DNA from: Acidobacteriota bacterium
Lineage (GTDB): Bacteria; Acidobacteriota; Terriglobia; Terriglobales; Acidobacteriaceae
Reading direction: 5' to 3'
Assembly (NCBI GenBank): GCA_019510535.1
Contig: JAEKKE010000103.1
Coordinates: forward strand, 1 to 15,250
Length of the DNA: 15,250 bases
Positions 1-7,119 of this stretch are shown here, in pieces; position 1 is the stretch's first letter, and each line of letters begins with the position of its first letter. The notes beneath the pieces are model-generated. The model was given only the letters and a program-made list of their open reading frames with translations. It was not told the DNA's origin and searched no databases. A program made the position numbers and the translations under genes.

Positions 1-1154
1 GGTCGACCGAGGTCCAGAACAAGCCACGGAGCTTTATCATCCGCACCCGGCTGCCAGCGCGTCGCGTAGTTGTCGTCAAGAATTGCGGCTGCAGCGAAGT
101 CTTTACTTGCGGTACTGGAGGCGGTCGCCGTTACAGGAAGGTGACCGGCTTCGCGCACGCTGGTATGCAGCAGTGCTGGTCCTGTATGTGTCGGGGTCAC
201 TTTATGCAGTGTGCGGGCCGCGTCGTCGATAACCAGCTCATCCATGCAGAGCTGCCGCAGGACTGATGCCGTCTGGAATGGCAGACTATGGCGGTGATAC
301 ACAATGTAGGTCTTTCCATTACGCTCGAAGACCGCATGGTGTCCAGGGCCAAGGATGTCATGCTCCTTATCGCTCACCAGAATCGGACTGGTAGCGCCTT
401 CATGGAATGGGCCGAATGGGTTATCAGCGACGCTATAGCGCACGTTGTAGGTGTCATCCGTAGTCTTGCCTTCGGAGTACATCAGGTAGTACGCACTGCC
501 GTGCCTGAACATAAACGGGCCTTCGAAGTAGTGCCCAGGAGTCACATCCTTGGGCTCTCCGTCGAAGGTCACCATATCGGGCTTCAGACGGACGACGAAG
601 CAGTCTCCATTGACCCAGTTCAATCCCGATCCCCAGTACAGATAAGCCTGACCGTCCGTATCGACCAAGGCCTCCGCATCGATCATGTGATATCTGCGAT
701 CGAAATCCGCACGTATGAGAGGACGGTCGCCCAGGGCATTGCTCCATGGTCCAAGCGGCCGGTCTGCGACACCGACCCACACTTCACTGCCCACTGACAC
801 ATACATGTAGTAGCGGCCATTGGGCGCATGAATCACTGACGGAGCCCACACCATGCTGTTTTTGGAAGTAGGGCTCGTCGCCGCTTCCTTGGTAGGCCAG
901 TTCAAAGAACATGAAGACCAATGCACGATGTCGGCAGACATCCAGCAACTCAGCGTGCGGCCTCCCCAGGGATCTTCCGTCGCGAAGACATACGTAATTC
1001 CGTTGTCCTGCAGAACCGTCGCATCAGCGTTGTATCCCGGAATGAATGGATTTCCGTTATGAGGCGTATTCCACTTCGTAGCCTCCGGCTGCTGGGCAGC
1101 GGCGAATCCGGCAAGAGTGAGGCAGAACAAAAGGAGGGTCCGACGTATGCTCAA
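1..1154 (-). CDS. Secreted GH43 glycoside hydrolase with C-terminal F5/8 type C (CBM32-like) domain, 3' end outside window
   Basis: An exported five-bladed beta-propeller glycosidase of family GH43, the family of arabinanases, arabinofuranosidases, xylosidases and some galactosidases. Reading the minus strand from a TTG at 1154-1152 gives 384 residues before the left edge. Residues 1-20 form a signal peptide (SIRRTLLLFCLTLAGFAAA) cut before QQ. The three GH43 acidic residues are visible: Asp44 in YNADATV (base), Asp159 in HMIDAEAL (pKa modulator) and Glu211 in YFEGPF (acid). From about residue 338 a discoidin-like sugar-binding domain begins (ATASSTAS, NYATRWQPG, WLVLDLG) and is cut off. The TTG start is chosen because its first two bases and the following A overlap the TGA stop of the upstream cytochrome, AGGGA lies 7 nt before it, and it opens directly into the signal peptide; no ATG fits. 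It is translationally coupled to the cytochrome genes. The exact substrate cannot be read from the sequence. Confidence 0.9.
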   Translation of the reverse strand, partial: MSIRRTLLLFCLTLAGFAAAQQPEATKWNTPHNGNPFIPGYNADATVLQDNGITYVFATEDPWGGRTLSCWMSADIVHWSSCSLNWPTKEAATSPTSKNSMVWAPSVIHAPNGRYYMYVSVGSEVWVGVADRPLGPWSNALGDRPLIRADFDRRYHMIDAEALVDTDGQAYLYWGSGLNWVNGDCFVVRLKPDMVTFDGEPKDVTPGHYFEGPFMFRHGSAYYLMYSEGKTTDDTYNVRYSVADNPFGPFHEGATSPILVSDKEHDILGPGHHAVFERNGKTYIVYHRHSLPFQTASVLRQLCMDELVIDDAARTLHKVTPTHTGPALLHTSVREAGHLPVTATASSTASKDFAAAAILDDNYATRWQPGADDKAPWLVLDLGR

Positions 1155-1555
1155 TGCTTCTTCCCTGGACGCTGTTTTGCGTCTGTGTTTGTCTTTGCCG
1201 GTGCTTCTTTCATTTGAGAAAGATATTGCACCAGCGTCTGAATCTCGTCGTTGGTTAATGCCTCCCCAAAGGGAGGCATCGATTGGCCGCCATTGCGGAT
1301 CTGACCTTCGATAAAAGTTTTATCGCGACGCAGACCGACGCCCCGTAGAGAGGGAGCCTTCCCTTCCGTTCCTTCCAGGTGTTCGCCGTGGCAATAGACG
1401 CAGCCTTTCTGTTTCGTTAATGCCGCTCCATCGAGCGGCTGGGCGGGCTGCTGTGCTTCCTGAGACTGGACACCGCATGCAGCCGTGAGTCCCCAAAAGA
1501 GTCCCAAGAACAGCACGATGCAGCGAAGGCCTGTCAGCGAAAGACGTCTGTGCAC
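1151..1555 (-). CDS. Small monohaem class I cytochrome c, exported
   Basis: A 134-residue soluble or anchored periplasmic electron carrier. An N-terminal hydrophobic segment (residues 10-26, CIVLFLGLFWGLTAA) is an export signal; the Cys27 after LTAA could be a non-canonical lipobox, so it may be a lipoprotein. One haem site is present, CVYCH at residues 52-56, and a plausible axial methionine is Met93 in QSMPPFGE, the usual class I arrangement followed by a C-terminal helix (NDEIQTLVQYLSQM). The tail is Lys-rich. The start is GTG at 1555; AGAGGA lies about 5 nt upstream and overlaps the TAG stop of the pentahaem gene, 9 nt away. Its own stop overlaps the GH43 start. It is a likely redox partner for the pentahaem protein encoded just upstream. 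The class is clear, the partner is inferred. Confidence 0.88.
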   Translation of the reverse strand: MHRRLSLTGLRCIVLFLGLFWGLTAACGVQSQEAQQPAQPLDGAALTKQKGCVYCHGEHLEGTEGKAPSLRGVGLRRDKTFIEGQIRNGGQSMPPFGEALTNDEIQTLVQYLSQMKEAPAKTNTDAKQRPGKKH

Positions 1556-1564
1556 GCGTGTCCT

Positions 1565-3838
1565 CTAGTTCTGCGTCGCCGTAAAGTTTGTTGGAAGTGG
1601 GCCCTGGATATGATCCTGATCCGAATCGATCTCGTGCGCATGCCAGAATACGCTTTCGTTTGCGATCTCAGGGTGCTGGTTAAGGAAGCTCAGAGCGAAG
1701 CTATTGGCAGAGGGATCATCCTTCTGATCGTTGAAGGTCGCTGACTCCTTTGCCGCCATCTCCTTATCGCCAAGCCTGCGGTAGAGGATCGAAAGGATAT
1801 AGTGCGCTGCTAAGTCATCCGGATCGATGCCCTGCACTTTCAGATACTCCTCCTTCGCCTCATCGTAGCGGTGCAGTTGATAGAGCGAGAAGCCCAGTTC
1901 GCGATGCGCATCCCGCGAGCGCGGGAAGGTGACGATCACCTGCCGAAGAAGAGCAATCGCCTCTTCCAGGTCTCCAGTATTCCGTTGGACTAGCGCGAGA
2001 TAATACTGCGCCCGCGCATTCCCGGGTGAGAGCTTCAGAGCTTCATGCAAGTGGTTGGCGGCTTCGCTGTAGCGCTGCCAGAAGAACTCAGCGATGGCCT
2101 GGTTCGTGTAGGCATCGGCATAGGTAGGCCGCAGCGCCGCTACATGCTTGAAGGCGTCGAGCGAGGCGGCGTACTGCTGCGCATCCAGTAGCGCGATCCC
2201 GTAGTTATTCCAACGCATCCAGTCAGGATTCTCATTCGGAACCGGCTCCGTGCGGCCGTTCTTTCCGACCTGGATCGTGCGCGACGTAGACACAACTTCT
2301 ACCACCGGCTGCGGGTAGTGATCGTTGCCGGTCTTCTTCATGCCGAAGTCCATGAAGTGTTGATTGAATCGGCGATACCGCACGGTCGCCGTCAGTGTTA
2401 CCGGTCCGGTACTTGCAGCCGGCATGTGGAAGGCGTAGCGCACAAGTTGCGAACGGCCGGACTGGATGGTGTTGTTGTATGCAACGATCTTGTTGTTCCA
2501 GACCTGATGCTCGCGGTTCTGAATGCCATCCGGATTGATCAGGCGATTCGTGAACGAATGCGCCCGAGGATCAAGATCACCGTTCGGCTGCAGGAAGCCG
2601 CTCTCGAACAGCACCTTGCCGGCCTTGTCCTTGACCGTGAAGTCGACCCATGACTCATAGAAGTCGCGCTGCTCCGGCACGAGAGCGTGCGCGATGCCCT
2701 TGTTCTGCAGTACCACATCGGCCGTAATCAGCTCGCCCGGCTTCACTTCGAAGCTTTGCATTCCCAGCGGAGCAGAGACATCTTTGCCGTCACTGCCGTG
2801 CTCCAGCGCGAAGAGGTCGACGTTAATGTAGTTGCTGCGCAGGAACTCGACGATCTTCTTTGCCTGCTCGTCGTAGCCGTAGAACTGCGGAATGATCGTG
2901 TTCGCACCCAGCCAGCGGTGCGAGGCCAGTTCCCCATTCTTCGCTCCGGGATCGGGCAGGCTGATCTTCTCGCGCACCATGTGGCAGGTTACGCAGGTGG
3001 AGACAGAGTCCTTCACATAAAACGGCAGCGGAGACTGCTTGGCAAACGAGGAGTTCTGCCACTCGTCGTACAACGAGATCGCGCGCTGCCACTTATAGTC
3101 GTTCAGGTCTCGCGGAAGCGCGGCCTTGTGGCATGCAGCGCAGAACTCCGATGTCTTATAGAGAGGCTGCATGACTGCCGCCCTGTGGCGGTCGAGATGC
3201 GTAAGGATTTCAAGATCGGAGACCTGGCGGGTAATACGGGCTCCGTTTTCATCTACGAGTACCGCCGGGACCGCGATGACGTAGGAACCAGTGCCGCGGG
3301 TGTCAGTCTTCTGGATGGAATGACACACAGAACACGTGACGCCATCGGCGTCAAAGGGGCGGCGTTTATCGGCACCTTGTGTGAGTGTTCCCGCCACCAT
3401 TGCCACAGGATCGTGGCAGCCTTCGCAGTGACGTGTGTATTCCACTCCCTTTGTGTCTTTCAACATGTCAACGTTGCGCAGATACCATGGCGCTCGATTG
3501 GAGTTGGAATGTGCCGACTCACGCCACTGATGCTGAGCTTCTTTATGGCAGCGTCCACAGTACTGTGCGGTTGGGAAGTCCTTGGGGTCGATAAACTGGC
3601 CCGTGTCCGTAGTCATCAGTGAAGGCAGGAAGTGCTTTTCCGGGCTGAAGCGGTCGTTGTAGTTCGCGTTGACCTTCTCGTTGTACGCCGCTCGCTTTGC
3701 GGCAGCGGTCTCTGCCTCAGTCGCAGCGGAAACCTTGCCGCTGCTGCCGCGCAACGCGACCGCAATCCCCAACGGGAGAACGGCTGCCGCGGTCAGCAGC
3801 AGGCCAATACCTTGCGAGGAGAAAAGGCGCTGCTTCAT
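1565..3838 (-). CDS. Pentahaem cytochrome c (c554-like) fused to a TPR domain
   Basis: An exported multihaem c-type cytochrome of 757 residues. Residues 1-40 hold an uncleaved or cleaved signal segment (GIGLLLTAAAVLPLGIAVAL). Five CxxCH haem sites follow: CGRCH (94), CEGCH (138), CSVCH (169), CAACH (233) and CVTCH (282), spaced like the cytochrome c554/c552 families. The middle, about 330-530, is a beta-rich stretch without recognised motifs. From about 540 to 705 there are at least four TPR units (for example YADAYTNQAIAEFFWQRYSE and ARAQYYLALVQRNTGDLEEA). The TPR part suggests docking to other periplasmic proteins. An in-frame GTG at 3850 would add four residues, but AGGTGG at 3852-3847 is a good ribosome site 8 nt before the ATG at 3838, so the ATG is preferred. 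First gene of a unit with the monohaem cytochrome and GH43; a promoter is visible upstream. Electron donor and acceptor are unknown. A nitrite reductase role is not supported: no CxxCK site was seen. Confidence 0.88.
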   Translation of the reverse strand: MKQRLFSSQGIGLLLTAAAVLPLGIAVALRGSSGKVSAATEAETAAAKRAAYNEKVNANYNDRFSPEKHFLPSLMTTDTGQFIDPKDFPTAQYCGRCHKEAQHQWRESAHSNSNRAPWYLRNVDMLKDTKGVEYTRHCEGCHDPVAMVAGTLTQGADKRRPFDADGVTCSVCHSIQKTDTRGTGSYVIAVPAVLVDENGARITRQVSDLEILTHLDRHRAAVMQPLYKTSEFCAACHKAALPRDLNDYKWQRAISLYDEWQNSSFAKQSPLPFYVKDSVSTCVTCHMVREKISLPDPGAKNGELASHRWLGANTIIPQFYGYDEQAKKIVEFLRSNYINVDLFALEHGSDGKDVSAPLGMQSFEVKPGELITADVVLQNKGIAHALVPEQRDFYESWVDFTVKDKAGKVLFESGFLQPNGDLDPRAHSFTNRLINPDGIQNREHQVWNNKIVAYNNTIQSGRSQLVRYAFHMPAASTGPVTLTATVRYRRFNQHFMDFGMKKTGNDHYPQPVVEVVSTSRTIQVGKNGRTEPVPNENPDWMRWNNYGIALLDAQQYAASLDAFKHVAALRPTYADAYTNQAIAEFFWQRYSEAANHLHEALKLSPGNARAQYYLALVQRNTGDLEEAIALLRQVIVTFPRSRDAHRELGFSLYQLHRYDEAKEEYLKVQGIDPDDLAAHYILSILYRRLGDKEMAAKESATFNDQKDDPSANSFALSFLNQHPEIANESVFWHAHEIDSDQDHIQGPLPTNFTATQN

Positions 3839-3886
3839 GCTAGCCACCACCTTTGAGAGACGGTCATACGCGTGCTTGTGCAGTGT

Positions 3887-3914
3887 GTTATCAAAACCGG
3901 GATACCTGTGTCGA
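3887..3914 (-). promoter_or_regulatory. Putative sigma70 promoter of the cytochrome-GH43 unit
   Basis: On the minus strand TCGACA (3914-3909, one mismatch to TTGACA) is followed after 16 nt by GATAAC (3892-3887). Transcription would start near 3880, giving a leader of about 40 nt to the ATG at 3838. The 120-base gap between the GH35 stop and this gene is otherwise free of visible structure. Based on consensus matching by eye only. Confidence 0.5.
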
Positions 3915-3958
3915 GATCAATTCCAAAATCTCCGAAGTGATTGTTTCCATTGGGGCAT

Positions 3959-5578
3959 TCAGAAGGTGCCCAGACGGATTCGGACAACGGTGTTCTGGCT
4001 GCGGTGGAAGTTCAGGCCACGATCGGTCTGATCGCCGTTCCACAACCGCTTCGCCTTCCACGCGCCATTAACGTACTCGCCTTCTTCGGCGCTGAGGATC
4101 TGCATCCGGAGCCCCGGAAGCCGATCGGGAACGTGGAACGCGACGCTGGACTCGACGCCCGTTACCAGGAATTCGTTGGGGCCAAGTTGTGCGACGAGCG
4201 CTCGGCCGGAGTGGTCAGGAGTGCCCGGTGCATGGCGGCCGTCCTGCTGCGGGAAACCGAAGCGGACGGACGCCTTCCAGGGACCGAAGTCGAGCTCCTG
4301 CTCGGACTGGCCAGGGAGTTCCACCGAGGTCTTCAGCTTTCCTTCAAAGTTGAGTTTGGCTAGTTCATCCGCCATCGGTCCCAGCAGAGCATAGTTCCGG
4401 GTGTGAGCCTTCGGTCCGTCATCTTTGCCGAAGGTCCAGCCGGTCTCGTCCACACCGAACGGCGAGAAACCGATGGCGCCATGGCCTAAAGCCTGGAACA
4501 GATAGGGCGCGTAGCTGTCGCCATTGCCGGTCTCAGGAATCCACAGTGCATTGTCCGGGCGAGCATAGGCGTCGAGCACACCTTTGTAGAAACCAGGATC
4601 ATCGGAGTAAATGTCCGGACCGATGACATCGATCGACGGTGCAAGCGCCTTCCAGAGTGGGAGCATCGCTACGGTTGGCCCGCCGGAGGGATAACCGATG
4701 CCTGGGTTGCGTACCTGGCGTTCGGGAAGCTCTCCGATGGGATAGGCCAGCCAGACATTGCAGTACATGGGAATGTTGAACTCGTGCTTGCCGGCTGCAG
4801 CGATCTCATTGACATAACGAGCCTGGTAGTAGGCCTGGAAGGTTTCGTCTGCATCGCCGCCGAATACTTCAAACCAGGTGCCGGGCTGTTTGTGCAGCGC
4901 ATTGACGAGATCCGTGGGAACGGCGCCGGCGAACTCGCGGTTCGAGGCTTCAGAGAAGTCGCGCGGTGTGCCGATGTTGCCGGACTCGTTTTCAACCTGC
5001 ACAAAGATCACGGTGTGATCCTTGCTGTCGATCTCTGCCAGATGATGCATCATCGCCGCGAAGGCGTGCTTGTCGGCATCGAGGTTGGTGCGGGATTGCG
5101 CGGAGAGCACGTCCAGAGGTTCACCCGACCTGTTGATCACCCGTGCGTACTTCTTCGGATCTTCTTTCACCCATTGCGGCACATAGTGCATGTTGCCGTT
5201 CTTCCAGGTGCCGAACCAGAGGATGACCAGATGCATGTTGTGCTCGCGGCTCTGTCGCACCAGCATGTCCACGGAGGAGAAATCGAACTTGCCCGGGCTG
5301 GGCTCCATCTGCTCCCAATAGATCGGGGCTTCGATGGTATTGGTATGCATGCGCTCCAGAGCAGGCCAGACCTGCGGCATGGTGTCAGGCCATGTGCTGG
5401 AATTATTGATCTGCGCTCCCAGTACCAGAAACGGTTTGCCGTTTACCAGAAGGGCGTGACGTCCGTCCTGCTCAACAACCTTCGGCGCTGGGACTGCCTG
5501 TGCCTGCGGTGCGGCCTGCGGGACAAATGCCAGCGTGGCGGCAAGCGCGAGGGTCAGGCGAGTGGCAGAGATAGGCAT
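3959..5578 (-). CDS. Secreted GH35-family beta-galactosidase with DUF5597-type C-terminus
   Basis: A 539-residue exported clan GH-A glycosidase, most like the bacterial GH35 beta-galactosidases that carry a DUF5597 domain. Residues 1-28 are a signal peptide (LTLALAATLAFVPQAAPQAQA). The barrel starts with the family phrase PFLVLGAQINNSS at 49-61 and NTIEAPIYWEQMEPSPGKFD at 80-99. The acid/base is likely Glu198 in VQVENESG, and the nucleophile Glu349 in LWIPETGNG. After about residue 395 comes a beta-sandwich region. The length fits this subgroup, which is shorter than eukaryotic GH35 enzymes. The ATG at 5578 is preceded by AGGAG 7 nt away. It lies 29 nt after the TPR gene, so both are probably one transcript. 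Likely substrate: terminal beta-galactosides on hemicellulose or arabinogalactan side chains; some relatives act on xyloglucan. Family assignment is firm, substrate is not. Confidence 0.86.
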   Translation of the reverse strand: MPISATRLTLALAATLAFVPQAAPQAQAVPAPKVVEQDGRHALLVNGKPFLVLGAQINNSSTWPDTMPQVWPALERMHTNTIEAPIYWEQMEPSPGKFDFSSVDMLVRQSREHNMHLVILWFGTWKNGNMHYVPQWVKEDPKKYARVINRSGEPLDVLSAQSRTNLDADKHAFAAMMHHLAEIDSKDHTVIFVQVENESGNIGTPRDFSEASNREFAGAVPTDLVNALHKQPGTWFEVFGGDADETFQAYYQARYVNEIAAAGKHEFNIPMYCNVWLAYPIGELPERQVRNPGIGYPSGGPTVAMLPLWKALAPSIDVIGPDIYSDDPGFYKGVLDAYARPDNALWIPETGNGDSYAPYLFQALGHGAIGFSPFGVDETGWTFGKDDGPKAHTRNYALLGPMADELAKLNFEGKLKTSVELPGQSEQELDFGPWKASVRFGFPQQDGRHAPGTPDHSGRALVAQLGPNEFLVTGVESSVAFHVPDRLPGLRMQILSAEEGEYVNGAWKAKRLWNGDQTDRGLNFHRSQNTVVRIRLGTF

Positions 5579-5607
5579 GCGATAGCTCCTGTCAGAGAAA
5601 GATGGAT

Positions 5608-7032
5608 TTAGTTCTTTGCAGTCAGGAAAGTAATCACTTCCTGCATGCGCCGGTTGTTGTCGTCTTTGGATTGCTGGGCGTACTTCTGCTGTAATGCGAT
5701 CTCCGCCTGTGCCTTGTCCCCTTTTCCGAGACGTGCATAGGCGCGTGAGAGACGGTAGTGCGCTTCAGGAAATGCGGGACGCTGCTGGACAGCGTGCTCC
5801 AGGGATGCCGCACTTTCATCCCACTGATTTCTGCTCTGCTGCAGCACACCCAGCTCATACCAGGCATCGGCAAGCCGCGGGTCCGCCTTCAGGGAGTGCT
5901 GTAACAGCAACTCCGCTCTTGCGGTGTCGCGCGTATCGGTTGCTTGATGAAGAATGCTGCTCGCGGCATAGAGCGAGGCCATTGCATTCTCAGGGTGTGC
6001 GTCGGCAAAGGCCTGCAGCGTGTCGCAGCCGGCAACAGAGGCACTGGATGCGACCTCGCAGCTTCTGCCAAGCAACTCCGCTGCAGTGACGTTCTGCGGA
6101 GAGCGCTTCAGCACCGCCTGAAAGGGCTGAGCAGCCAGATCGTAACTGTGGTTGCCAAAGTATGCGATGCCGAGCCCCATCTGCAGTAGCTCGCTTGATG
6201 GATACTTTGAAACTCCGTACTTGAAAATATCGATCGCCGAGCCAAAACTCCAGTGCTGCAACATCTCGTTACCGAAGCCGAAGATCATGGACTCGGAGGG
6301 ATCAAGCTGGGCAGCAAGCTGAAAGTGCTTTACCGCTTCAGCGTAGTTCCCTGCCTTCTCCTCGGACTCCGCAAGGATCTCTTGCGCGGGCGCTGACTTG
6401 AGAGATTCAGGCACTGTGGCAAGCAGTTCCTTTGCCTTGCCTGGCTGTCCGCTCTTCAGCACAGCGGTTGCCCAGTCGATCTTCATATCCAGCGATGCCG
6501 AAGAACCACCGGCGCGCAGCGCCGTATTTGCCTTTTCGAAGGATGCCACCGCGGCGGCGAACTCTTCCCTCTGCATCTGCACTGCGGCAAGCGCCAGGTG
6601 ATAGTCAGGCTTTGCGGGAGCGCGCCGTACCAGGTCGCTAAAAATCTCTTCGGCACGCTTCGTATTTCCGGACTTCATCGCAGCAACGCCGAGATTGAAC
6701 GCGATGGCAGTATCACTTCTGTTCCGGACATAAGCGCGATCCAGAAAAGGCAATGCGCCCGCGTTATCACCGGAGTCTGCCAGCGCCATACCAGCCGCGG
6801 CCTGAAGTTCCGTTTGGCACAGATAGGTCTGCGCAAGCTTTATAAGCTGAGGTTTTGCCTGTTCGAGATCGCCCTTGTTATAGCTCTCAAGCGCGTTGCG
6901 GGCCAGGGCAGCATCTGCCGGCGAAAGGGAACAGGTCGCGGGATGCACCGTATGTTTCGCCGTCGTCTGTCCATGCAACGTCAGAGACACACAGCACAGC
7001 AGAAGCACGGCGGCTTTTGAAACAGATCTCAC
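5608..7032 (-). CDS. Exported TPR-repeat protein
   Basis: A 474-residue protein made almost entirely of tetratricopeptide repeats, a helical scaffold for protein contacts. Residues 1-21 form a signal peptide (AAVLLLCCVSLTLHGQ), so it acts in the periplasm. Repeats run from about residue 40 to 460; clear units include AIAFNLGVAAMKSGNTKRAE, PDYHLALAAVQMQREEFAAA, NYAEAVKHFQLAAQLDPSE, ADAWYELGVLQQSRNQWDES and PEAHYRLSRAYARLGKGDKA. Several cysteines (for example in PATCSLSP and YLCQTE) could make disulfides in the periplasm. The only usable start is the GTG at 7032, since no other start codon lies between it and the signal core except an internal GTG; no convincing ribosome site precedes it. It sits 29 nt before the GH35 gene. 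Exported TPR proteins often accompany TonB receptors and FG-GAP proteins in this phylum; its specific partner is unknown. Confidence 0.85.
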   Translation of the reverse strand: MRSVSKAAVLLLCCVSLTLHGQTTAKHTVHPATCSLSPADAALARNALESYNKGDLEQAKPQLIKLAQTYLCQTELQAAAGMALADSGDNAGALPFLDRAYVRNRSDTAIAFNLGVAAMKSGNTKRAEEIFSDLVRRAPAKPDYHLALAAVQMQREEFAAAVASFEKANTALRAGGSSASLDMKIDWATAVLKSGQPGKAKELLATVPESLKSAPAQEILAESEEKAGNYAEAVKHFQLAAQLDPSESMIFGFGNEMLQHWSFGSAIDIFKYGVSKYPSSELLQMGLGIAYFGNHSYDLAAQPFQAVLKRSPQNVTAAELLGRSCEVASSASVAGCDTLQAFADAHPENAMASLYAASSILHQATDTRDTARAELLLQHSLKADPRLADAWYELGVLQQSRNQWDESAASLEHAVQQRPAFPEAHYRLSRAYARLGKGDKAQAEIALQQKYAQQSKDDNNRRMQEVITFLTAKN

Positions 7033-7066
7033 AGGGTCCGGGAAAAATTTGATGGCTTAAGACTGC

Positions 7067-7101
7067 GATGTGCAGCCGGACTCTTCGTCCGGCTGCACAT
7101 C
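7067..7101 (-). terminator. Perfect 15-bp hairpin after the TonB receptor
   Basis: The arms at 7067-7081 and 7087-7101 are exact reverse complements (core TGCAGCCGGA) with a 5-nt loop. It lies 18 nt past the stop of the receptor reading frame and 34 nt before the TPR start. No T-run follows directly on the minus strand; a T5 tract comes about 20 nt later. It is best read as a terminator or as a stem that stabilises the receptor mRNA end. A TACAAT-like -10 just upstream (7107-7102) leaves open that it is instead the leader hairpin of the TPR transcript. Confidence 0.55.
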
Positions 7102-7119
7102 ATTGTATGAAACCGCAGG

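Noticed and set aside
288..797. Plus-strand open frame of 169 codons
   Set aside because: Opposite the GH43 gene, whose catalytic residues read cleanly on the minus strand.
2687..3622. Plus-strand open frame of 311 codons
   Set aside because: It lies opposite the pentahaem cytochrome with its five CxxCH sites, and its translation shows no known motif.
1565..3838. NrfA-type nitrite reductase
   Set aside because: It has five haem sites but no CxxCK catalytic haem motif, and it carries an added TPR domain.
3891..3910. A third copy of the receptor operator near the cytochrome promoter
   Set aside because: The bases AAAACCGGGATA share only a CCGG core with the 14-bp palindrome and are not symmetrical.
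4784..5611. Plus-strand open frame of 275 codons
   Set aside because: Opposite the GH35 gene, which has a signal peptide, catalytic Glu residues and a strong ribosome site.
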